Assembly (NCBI GenBank): GCA_945788655.1
Contig: CALZMV010000030.1
Coordinates: 1 to 11,977 of the forward strand
DNA length: 11,977 nucleotides
Direction: 5' to 3'
Source of the DNA: an uncultured Clostridia bacterium
GTDB lineage: Bacteria > Bacillota > Clostridia > Peptostreptococcales > Anaerovoracaceae
Shown: in pieces, positions 6,574-11,977 of the stretch
Position numbering within the stretch: the stretch's first letter is position 1
Layout: each line of letters begins with the position of its first letter
Notes under the pieces: model-generated
Database searches by the model: none
Told to the model about the DNA's origin: nothing
The model's input: the letters and a program-made list of their open reading frames with translations, nothing else
Program-made: the position numbers and the translations under genes

Positions 6574-7819
6574 TAACCTTCATCTGATAGTTTAGTCCGC
6601 AGTAGTAATCCTTTAGCAAAAAATAGTCAAAATATGTAAACTTCATATTCATCTGAATCAAATCCATTATTCTCAAAAGCTTTGTCTCTTCAGAAAGACC
6701 ACATAGCAATACAGCAAGGTATTCTTTATAGTTCTGACCCTCTATGGATGCAGGTGATACATAGTCCTTTTTTTCTGTACCATTAGCATCATTGTTTTGA
6801 CTTTCTTCTGAATTATCGGAAGCCATAAGGCTGCTGCTGACATTTTCAATAGTTAGAGCCCAATTTGAATCTTTTTTTATGAGCGGAACTGTCTTATTAT
6901 CATACAGTATTTTCAAATCGTTCTCTGCCTCTAAATACGCCCAGAGTTCTAGAATGGCAGCCTGAGTCAATGGCGCTGCGGTGGGAGCAAGAGATGTTGC
7001 CAAAGTTAAAGCACTATCCCTCTTCTCAGGGCAAGAATAAAGATAAGCAAGATTAAGCATATTTCTTACCAGTTTGATTTTACTGCCAGCGGTCCTCTTT
7101 GCCCTGTCATCGCTAAGCTCGCCTGAAAGAATATATTCGACTTCGCAATTAAAAAATGTATCTCCAACATTCCTGTCATTCATGTAGTCCTTAAAGAAAT
7201 CAAATATATACTTGTCTATAGCAGCCTCTCTTGTTAACTCTTTTACCCCTATTCCAGCTTTTATTTTTTTAATCAACTCCAAAAGGTAAAGATCCTCCGT
7301 TTTTTCATGAGAAGGAAGACTATTTATTATCCATTGACTGCTTATGTACCTCGAAGATTTTTCTTCCTGATTTTCTGTCTGTATTTGCTCACTAGTATTT
7401 CTTTTTATATTGTTTGCTGGTTTAATACCTTGCAAAACAATCATTTTAATCTGATCAGCAAGGTTTTCGGTAATTGTCATTTCATATCCTGTTAAATCAC
7501 AAACAACAGGCTCATATTCTATATACTCTTTGTCTTTTAAAGAAAACTCCGAATATGAATTAATTTTTTCTTCTATGCTTGAGGTATCACCATAATAACA
7601 TAGCAGTCCATATCTCTCCTTCAGCTTAAGATCATATTCACTGAGGATATTCTTTGCCCATAGACTTCCAAAGCTTTCTATGGAACTGCCTATAAAAATG
7701 CTTCTTGCTGAAGCTATTGCCGCAATAAGACAAATAACAACAGAAGAAAAGAAAAATACTGCAAATACTGTAAATGATCCTCTCTTATTAAAGGAATTTT
7801 TCTTAAAAATAATTTTCAT
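6539..7819 (-). CDS. TadG-like DUF5702 family pilus-locus protein
   Basis: This 426-residue protein has one N-terminal membrane helix and a large outside domain. It begins with a basic stretch and FNKRG|SFTVFAVFF, then a helix to about residue 38 ending in ASARS. It resembles the TadG/DUF5702 proteins found between Tad pilins in Clostridia. The C-terminal part YKEYLAVLLCGLSEETKLLRIMDLIQMNM (about 363-392) looks like the most conserved segment of DUF5702. A low-complexity acidic and asparagine-rich spacer (SDNSEESQNNDANGTEK) precedes it. TadG-type proteins are thought to anchor or initiate the pilus. It overlaps the small TadE gene by 17 nt at its start and the next TadE-like gene by 35 nt at its end. 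I recognise the family by pattern, not by a search, so the DUF label is tentative. Confidence 0.75.
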   Translation of the reverse strand: MKIIFKKNSFNKRGSFTVFAVFFFSSVVICLIAAIASARSIFIGSSIESFGSLWAKNILSEYDLKLKERYGLLCYYGDTSSIEEKINSYSEFSLKDKEYIEYEPVVCDLTGYEMTITENLADQIKMIVLQGIKPANNIKRNTSEQIQTENQEEKSSRYISSQWIINSLPSHEKTEDLYLLELIKKIKAGIGVKELTREAAIDKYIFDFFKDYMNDRNVGDTFFNCEVEYILSGELSDDRAKRTAGSKIKLVRNMLNLAYLYSCPEKRDSALTLATSLAPTAAPLTQAAILELWAYLEAENDLKILYDNKTVPLIKKDSNWALTIENVSSSLMASDNSEESQNNDANGTEKKDYVSPASIEGQNYKEYLAVLLCGLSEETKLLRIMDLIQMNMKFTYFDYFLLKDYYCGLNYQMKVNGVCHEFKDSY

Positions 7820-8036
7820 TATTTCTTATCATCTCCATTTGAGCAGAGTAATCCTCTTCTGACAGTTTACGGATATGCTCATCTGCCTGTTTCGCAAACT
7901 GCCCATGAAAAAACATTATTAGGCATATCAGACCTGCAACAGTCAAAACAGTTATCGGTAAAATCATGGATGCTTCAATAAAAATACTTCCTTTCTTATT
8001 GACTATCCCGTGGTTTTTCTTAAGATTGGTTGTCAT
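7803..8036 (-). CDS. Small TadE-like pseudopilin
   Basis: This 77-residue protein has the layout of a TadE minor pilin: a basic leader of 16 residues (ending VNKKG), then SIFIEASMILPITVLTVAGL as a hydrophobic helix with glutamate at +5 (E21), then a short polar tail of about 32 residues. The glycine before the helix and the glutamate at +5 suit cleavage by a type IV prepilin peptidase. It starts three bases after the Flp gene stop and overlaps the DUF5702 gene by 17 nt. No strong ribosome site lies directly before the ATG (AAGG is 15 nt away), so translation probably depends on coupling to the pilin gene. It is much shorter than typical TadE proteins of about 130-200 residues and lacks most of the exported domain. 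Confidence 0.82.
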   Translation of the reverse strand: MTTNLKKNHGIVNKKGSIFIEASMILPITVLTVAGLICLIMFFHGQFAKQADEHIRKLSEEDYSAQMEMIRNNENYF

Positions 8037-8039
8037 GAA

Positions 8040-8201
8040 TTAAAATTTAGCCTTATTCAAGGCTCCAAATGTGTTGTTTACAAAGGTGGTAATCTGCGTT
8101 TTAAATATCAATCCCAGTGTTACCGCAATGGCTACAAGTATTGCAACCTGAACCAGCTCCATACCACGTTTGTTATGTAGTATCTGTTTCAATCTGTTCA
8201 T
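8040..8201 (-). CDS. flp: Flp-type major pilin (Flp1-like), 53 residues
   Basis: This short gene encodes the likely structural subunit of the pilus. It reads MNRLKQILHNKRG, then MELVQVAILVAIAVTLGLIF, then KTQITTFVNNTFGALNKAKF. It therefore has a basic leader ending in glycine (G13), a single strongly hydrophobic helix and a short polar tail, which is the architecture of Flp pilins. The predicted mature protein, if cut after G13, would be 40 residues. An excellent AGGAGGT site lies five bases before the ATG, the strongest in the operon, which fits a highly expressed subunit. It sits between tadC (23 nt upstream) and a TadE-like gene (3 nt downstream). The glutamate is at +2, not the usual +5, and a glutamine occupies +5, so the processing site is atypical. 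Confidence 0.85.
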   Translation of the reverse strand: MNRLKQILHNKRGMELVQVAILVAIAVTLGLIFKTQITTFVNNTFGALNKAKF

Positions 8202-8206
8202 AATAG

Positions 8207-8213
8207 ACCTCCT
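8207..8213 (-). promoter_or_regulatory. Strong ribosome binding site of the Flp pilin gene
   Basis: The minus strand reads AGGAGGT five bases before the ATG at 8199-8201. It is the best ribosome site among the pilus genes and lies in the only gap of appreciable size within the operon (23 nt), consistent with preferential translation of the pilin. Confidence 0.75.
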
Positions 8214-8224
8214 AAATATTTGTT

Positions 8225-8725
8225 TTAATTTATCTGCATCTGCATCATGGCAGGTGCTGCCATCATAATAATTAAAGCCATCAGTAAGAGAGCTAGCGGA
8301 AAACTCATTTTCGTCTCCATAGTGCGTATTTTTTCAAGTGCAATTCGCTTTCGCTGTTGCCAAAGGCAATCCATTTCGTTTTTAAGTGTCTCAGAAAAAT
8401 CTATCCCTCTTTTATCACCATCGATGAGTATCTTTGATATTCTTGCTATTTCTTTCACGTGACTTTCTACTGCAAAAATATCAAAAGCTTTTACAATGCT
8501 CATATTAGTATTTCGCGCTTTTTTCAAATAACTCACATATCTCACAGTAAACAGTTTTTCTTTTTCATTATCCATGTTTTCGTATTCCTGAAATATTTTT
8601 ATCATTGCTTCTTGCAGAACCATACCGCTGTTTAACAGCAGCAGAAGCTGGTTTACAAACAGAGGCAGATGAAATAATAATTCTTCTCTCTTGCTTTCCA
8701 TATTCTTTCGAGTTTTATATTTCAA
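8225..8725 (-). CDS. tadC: TadC-like pilus platform protein (T2SSF domain), short form
   Basis: This 166-residue inner-membrane platform protein is the partner of TadB. The type II secretion F-like domain covers about residues 10-140, with ELLFHLPLFVNQLLLLLNSGMVLQEAM and later RISKILIDGDKRGIDFSETL and QQRKRIALEKIRTMETKMSFPL. One membrane helix near 143-162 (ALLLMALIIMMAAPAMM) ends the chain. Classical TadC proteins are about 280-330 residues with extra N-terminal helices, which are absent here. The TTG at 8723-8725 is preferred because GAAGGTG lies 7 nt upstream; an internal ATG at 8701 has a poorer site. The gene overlaps tadB by 11 nt. The name rests on domain and gene order. Confidence 0.85.
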   Translation of the reverse strand: MKYKTRKNMESKREELLFHLPLFVNQLLLLLNSGMVLQEAMIKIFQEYENMDNEKEKLFTVRYVSYLKKARNTNMSIVKAFDIFAVESHVKEIARISKILIDGDKRGIDFSETLKNEMDCLWQQRKRIALEKIRTMETKMSFPLALLLMALIIMMAAPAMMQMQIN

Positions 8726-9461
8726 TGACGTTCACCTTCTCAATCGCAATCCAGCCAAGAACTATCATTATCAGGCTGATAGTCGAAACAATACGTCCTT
8801 CCATTGTCTTTGTTAAAGGCTCTAAATATGAAGGCGATAATAATTTGATTGCTGAAACCATGAGAAAAGGTGCAGCCGCAACAATTCGTCCTTCAAGGCG
8901 CTTCTGAGAAACAATGGCAGATAGCTCTTTTTTTATATTTATCCTATCAGTTATCAATCCTATAGATTTATTCAGCGCTTCAGCAGCATTTCCTCCTGTT
9001 TTTTTGCATGTCCTGCATATCATGGCAACATCACTTGCATCATCCAAGCATGTTCTTAAAGCAAAATCCTCTATTAAATCAACATCTCTGGCGTTGCTCT
9101 GCTCCATTTTGTTTATCATTTCTTTTATTTCAGACATGATGTAGTCATCTTCATTATAGGTTCCTAGCCAAAAAGTATATGATTCCTTTATTCCTTGTCC
9201 AATACTTCTTCCCATAGACACGCTTGATGCCAGTGAATATAAAAAATCTTTGAACTGATATAGAAGTTCCATTCTTCTTTTTTCCAAAAGATAGCTTATA
9301 TAATATGGCTTTAGATAAGTCAGTAAAACAAATGTGACTATACCAATTTGAATACTGTTATAAAACAGCCATCCTATAAATAAACCTGTCGCAGCAGCAA
9401 CACTATAGAAAAAACGTTTCTCTGAAGCATTTAAGTCCAAGTTCTCGTAATTCATCATCAT
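8715..9461 (-). CDS. tadB: TadB-like pilus platform protein (T2SSF domain)
   Basis: This 248-residue inner-membrane protein couples the TadA ATPase to pilin extrusion. Two N-terminal helices lie at about 17-52 (FFYSVAAATGLFIGWLFY and IGIVTFVLLTYL). A cytoplasmic F-like domain follows at about 60-190, with QFKDFLYSLASSVSMGRSIGQGI, the CRTCKKTGGNAAEALN segment and DRINIKKELSAIVSQKRLEGRI. Two C-terminal helices lie near 191-210 and 223-241. The order KTGGNxAE...I..RI..+.E is typical of TadB. The first of three consecutive ATG codons (9461) is chosen because AAAGGG lies eight bases upstream. This start is 59 nt inside the tadA frame, an unusually long overlap. The end overlaps tadC by 11 nt. Confidence 0.9.
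   Translation of the reverse strand: MMMNYENLDLNASEKRFFYSVAAATGLFIGWLFYNSIQIGIVTFVLLTYLKPYYISYLLEKRRMELLYQFKDFLYSLASSVSMGRSIGQGIKESYTFWLGTYNEDDYIMSEIKEMINKMEQSNARDVDLIEDFALRTCLDDASDVAMICRTCKKTGGNAAEALNKSIGLITDRINIKKELSAIVSQKRLEGRIVAAAPFLMVSAIKLLSPSYLEPLTKTMEGRIVSTISLIMIVLGWIAIEKVNVIEI
8733..8739 (-). promoter_or_regulatory. Ribosome binding site that fixes the TTG start of tadC
   Basis: The minus strand reads GAAGGTG, seven bases before the TTG at 8723-8725 and inside the end of tadB. It supports a TTG start in place of the ATG eight codons further in. Confidence 0.65.
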
Positions 9462-10683
9462 ACTTCACACCCTTTAATCGTATTTTTTTGTCATTGTACA
9501 ATGGGTTTCCGGTAAAAACCAAGGTTCCATCGTTTCTTAGACACATCAACCTGTTTTTAACAAAAGATCCTTTTTCATATGCCAAGAGTTCTGTGATCTC
9601 TACAATCTGCCTTCTATCGTTAATCTTATCTATATGTACTAAAACATCTATTCCTTCCGCAATCTGCTCTCGAATAGCTTGTACATCCATGGTAACTGCC
9701 ATAAGATACAAGGTTTCCAGTCTCTTTAGCATTCCATCTACTGAATTGCCATGCCCCGTACTCATTCCTGCATGTCCTGTGTTCAGTGCCTGAAGTAAAT
9801 CACAAGCTTCCTTTCCACGGATTTCTCCTATAATAAGCCTGTCCGGTCTCATTCTTAGACTATTCTTTATGAGATCCGACATTGTCACCTGGCCTTTGCC
9901 AAGTGCATTTTCATTCCTGCATTCAAGCTGCACTAAATTAATGACATTGCTTATCTTAAGCTCAGTAGAATCCTCAATGACAATAACCCTTTCATTCTTA
10001 CCAATATAATCACTCAAAGCATTGATCAATGTTGTCTTGCCGGATGAAGTACCTCCGCTGATGAAAATGTTATACCCGCATGTTACAAGTATTCGCAGTA
10101 GTCGGGCTGCTTCATCTGTCAGTGTTCCGTTTTCAATTAACTGCTCCATCCGCATATGTTTCTTTGAAAACTTCCTTATAGTCATTGTGTGACCATTTAC
10201 TGCAATATTTTTATATACCCCGTTTACTCTCGAACCGTCTTTAAGCCTTGCATCCACAATGGGATGAAGCTCATTTATCTCTCTATGAACATAAGCAGCT
10301 ATTGATTGCATTACGTCTTCGAGTTCTTCTTCATTGTCAAAAGATGTTTCATATTTGTAAATCAGACCATTTTTTTCATAAAAAATATTATCAAATCCAT
10401 TTACCATTATTTCTGAAATATCCTCATCATCAATTAGTGGTTGAAGTATGTTAAGTTTGCATCGTATTTTAAAAAATAGTTTTTGTATCAGCGTCTGTTT
10501 ATCCTCATATGACAGATTCTCTATACCCTTAAAGGAAAAAACTTCTTCAGCAATTATTCTTAGAGCATCATCTTCATTTTTAGGTTCTTCCTGTGTGATG
10601 CGGGCAACTACGTTCCTCTTTATTATTTCCATTTTTTCTCTGTAATCTTTTTCCATTTCAATTGTATAATAAAACAGCTGCAT
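9403..10683 (-). CDS. tadA: Tad pilus assembly ATPase TadA/CpaF
   Basis: This 426-residue cytoplasmic hexameric secretion ATPase (GspE/VirB11 superfamily) powers Flp pilus assembly. Walker A is SGGTSSGKTT at about 209-218, the Asp box is VIEDSTEL at 235-242, Walker B is RLIIGEIRG at 282-290, and the His box is TGHAGMSTGHGNS at 302-314. The N-terminal CpaF domain is visible in DISEIMVNGFDNIFYEKNG and in ELHPIVDARLKDGSRVN. Every catalytic motif is intact. The ATG directly follows the tadZ stop codon (TAA ATG) and no ribosome site is evident, so translation is probably coupled to tadZ. An internal ATG (codon 10) or the ATG at codon 18 could be used instead. The gene end is overlapped 59 nt by tadB. 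Confidence 0.95.
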   Translation of the reverse strand: MQLFYYTIEMEKDYREKMEIIKRNVVARITQEEPKNEDDALRIIAEEVFSFKGIENLSYEDKQTLIQKLFFKIRCKLNILQPLIDDEDISEIMVNGFDNIFYEKNGLIYKYETSFDNEEELEDVMQSIAAYVHREINELHPIVDARLKDGSRVNGVYKNIAVNGHTMTIRKFSKKHMRMEQLIENGTLTDEAARLLRILVTCGYNIFISGGTSSGKTTLINALSDYIGKNERVIVIEDSTELKISNVINLVQLECRNENALGKGQVTMSDLIKNSLRMRPDRLIIGEIRGKEACDLLQALNTGHAGMSTGHGNSVDGMLKRLETLYLMAVTMDVQAIREQIAEGIDVLVHIDKINDRRQIVEITELLAYEKGSFVKNRLMCLRNDGTLVFTGNPLYNDKKIRLKGVKYDDELRELGLKCFRETFFL

Positions 10684-11751
10684 TTAGAATGCAACTGTTT
10701 TTGCTCGACATAACTCGACATAAGATGGAATCGAAATGCTGTTTTGTTCTGTGAAGCTAATAATAGTTTCAGCAATATTATTTATTGCCGTAAAGAATAA
10801 TGAATCCTCTGTAATTTCTGATATTCCACTAACAACAAACAGCAATTCCTTGTCCCAGGGTATTCTAAATTTTCTTGATATGCTTTGCCATGCGCTATTT
10901 TCAGTACAGAAATTTTTAATCCGAAATTCATTTTCTGCTAATTCATCCCATGATTTTTCAGAGTAATATTTCCCTGTAACTTCGATAATTGTCCTTTTTA
11001 AATTACCATCTTTAACAATTTCAGGTAAACATTTACCTCTGTCGACTATAAGATGGCTAAAATAGTTGGAATCAGCTACAGTTGAAATAATGTCTATATC
11101 AGAAAGGCCGAAACAAAATGAATTTTCTCTGTAATCCGGCTTAAAATAATGCACTCCCTTTTCATCCCGTAAAAAATATCGTTCTTCTAAGACTGGTATA
11201 TTCTTTTCCTTCATATACACATACTCCGACTTTGAAGCCACTTTTTCGTTAATATTTTCATCATCTCGAAAAATCCATTTATAGTCATCAATGGGTGACA
11301 GATTAAGATAACATACCTTTCTGCCATAGCCCTCTGACAATATCCTTGACAATGCGATTGCAATTGTACTTACTCCTGTTCCTCCTTTCTCAGAAAAGAG
11401 TTCAATTACCCTTGTATCTACATGAGACCTCATAAGAAGTTCCCCCGTATTATCAAAATACATCTGTGATGCCTTTTCAAGCAGATGTTTCATAGAAAGC
11501 GTTTTATGTGCAATCTGGCTCTTTGGGTATATTGACTCGACATTATCTTTTTCGTCCTTTAGAAGCAAAATATGACTGTCATAGGGCATATTAATATCCG
11601 TAATTAAGACACCTTCCGGTTGCATACTGCTCAGTTCATCCTTGTCCTCGATAATCTTTACTGTTATTCCTTCTTCCTGAAATGCGATTCCCTTTGCTAG
11701 CGCTCTGGCGTAGTCATTATTTTTCATACAAACAGAAAGCTGATATTTCAT
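10684..11751 (-). CDS. tadZ: TadZ/CpaE-like MinD/ParA family ATPase
   Basis: This 355-residue cytoplasmic protein probably positions the pilus machine at the cell pole or on the membrane, as TadZ and CpaE do. Residues about 1-105 resemble a degenerate receiver domain (hydrophobic strands, LITDINMP at 49-56). The ATPase part begins with VIELFSEKGGTGVSTIAIAL at about 115-134, a deviant Walker A: the signature lysine K122 is kept, but the P-loop lysine is replaced by V127. In CpaE/TadZ relatives this position is often not lysine. The remaining MinD-like strands are weak (YLNLSPIDD, HLIVDRGKCLPEI). The AAGGA site lies 7 nt before the ATG. It is the first gene of the pilus operon, 41 nt after the protease gene, and its TAA abuts the tadA ATG. 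ATPase activity is uncertain. Confidence 0.82.
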   Translation of the reverse strand: MKYQLSVCMKNNDYARALAKGIAFQEEGITVKIIEDKDELSSMQPEGVLITDINMPYDSHILLLKDEKDNVESIYPKSQIAHKTLSMKHLLEKASQMYFDNTGELLMRSHVDTRVIELFSEKGGTGVSTIAIALSRILSEGYGRKVCYLNLSPIDDYKWIFRDDENINEKVASKSEYVYMKEKNIPVLEERYFLRDEKGVHYFKPDYRENSFCFGLSDIDIISTVADSNYFSHLIVDRGKCLPEIVKDGNLKRTIIEVTGKYYSEKSWDELAENEFRIKNFCTENSAWQSISRKFRIPWDKELLFVVSGISEITEDSLFFTAINNIAETIISFTEQNSISIPSYVELCRAKTVAF

Positions 11752-11783
11752 ACTCTATCCTTTCCGTTTCCCTTTGCACTACA

Positions 11784-11812
11784 AGAATAGCTTTATTGGT
11801 AATAATTGTCAA
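11784..11812 (-). promoter_or_regulatory. Candidate sigma-A promoter of the Tad operon, over the 3' end of the protease gene
   Basis: The minus strand has TTGACA at 11812-11807, a perfect -35 hexamer, then a 17-base spacer and TATTCT at 11789-11784 (four of six -10 bases). Transcription would start near 11777, leaving a leader of about 25 nt with the tadZ ribosome site. The -35 box lies inside the last codons of the TepA-like gene. I see no terminator between the two genes, so read-through from the protease gene is also possible. Confidence 0.55.
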
Positions 11813-11977
11813 TTATTTCTCTTAATTTTTTTAGTGCCTGTGACAAACTACCCAGTTCGTCAATCAGCCCCATTTTTACAGCATCCGGTCCAAAGAGAAT
11901 GGTTCCCACGTCATTTGACATATTGTCAGTGCAGTTCATTTTTTCAACTATTTCACTTTTATCTGCCTTTGAGTGAT
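11793..11977 (-). CDS. ClpP/TepA-like membrane-associated serine protease, C-terminal end (partial)
   Basis: Sixty C-terminal residues are visible; the 5' part lies beyond the window. The stretch VGTILFGPDAVKMGLIDELGSLSQALKKLREII matches the end of TepA/ClpP-like (crotonase-fold SDH-type) proteases, where a glycine-rich strand and AVxxGLIDExGGxxDAxxxL close the fold. The catalytic serine and histidine are not in the window, so activity cannot be judged. TepA-type proteins in Firmicutes are described as translocation-enhancing or SppA-like peptidases. The gene ends 41 nt before tadZ. An equally possible reading is an SppA-family signal peptide peptidase fragment. This looks like a chromosomal housekeeping gene flanking the pilus locus. 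Confidence 0.75.
   Translation of the reverse strand, partial: HSKADKSEIVEKMNCTDNMSNDVGTILFGPDAVKMGLIDELGSLSQALKKLREIIDNYYQ

Noticed and set aside
8225..8725. Possible frameshift joining tadB and tadC into one longer platform protein
   Set aside because: TadB ends with its normal C-terminal helix and basic tail, and tadC has its own well-spaced ribosome site and an 11-nt overlap. Two separate genes explain the sequence better.

Overview
The window comes from a low-GC Gram-positive bacterium, most likely class Clostridia (Bacillota), possibly a Lachnospiraceae-like lineage. The strongest lineage evidence is a single-chain IspH (HMBPP reductase) fused to ribosomal protein S1, an arrangement characteristic of Clostridia. 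Strong AGGAGG-type ribosome binding sites, TTG starts, AT-rich intergenic DNA and a Tad pilus locus without a secretin also fit a monoderm Firmicute. Every gene I can support lies on the minus strand, so transcription runs from position 11977 towards position 1. I see no rRNA, tRNA, CRISPR array, transposon or phage gene.

Region A (about 11977-5345) starts with the 3' end of a ClpP/TepA-like protease gene. A very tight Tad (Flp-type, type IVc) pilus operon follows, in transcription order: tadZ-like ATPase, tadA/cpaF secretion ATPase, tadB and tadC platform proteins, a 53-residue Flp-like major pilin gene, a small TadE-like pseudopilin, a DUF5702-type TadG-like protein, a second TadE-like pseudopilin with a C-terminal His/Cys metal-site-like module, and a stand-alone DUF6382 protein. 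Several neighbouring genes overlap, and none is separated by more than 23 nt. A TTGACA-17-TATTCT promoter candidate sits on the 3' end of the protease gene. A hairpin terminator begins exactly at the stop codon of the last gene. These two signals bracket the locus as one transcription unit.

Region B (5281-892) is a housekeeping group: a PPP-like metallophosphoesterase, a membrane-anchored SPOR-domain protein, the replication-associated AAA+ ATPase RarA/MgsA, and the IspH-S1 fusion gene whose start overlaps the end of rarA. It ends in a strong hairpin terminator with a 12-bp stem.

Region C (756-1) is the 5' part of a TTG-started DUF1538 multispanning membrane protein, cut by the window edge.

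In the pilus locus, TadA would hydrolyse ATP to drive the TadB/TadC platform, which would extrude Flp subunits. The TadE- and TadG-like proteins would act as minor or initiating pseudopilins, and TadZ would position the machine. No prepilin peptidase (TadV), TadD or secretin gene is present, so the peptidase must be encoded elsewhere. The least conventional parts are the metal-site-bearing pseudopilin, the DUF6382 protein without an FHA domain, and the short TadC. No clearly new non-Tad system is visible.
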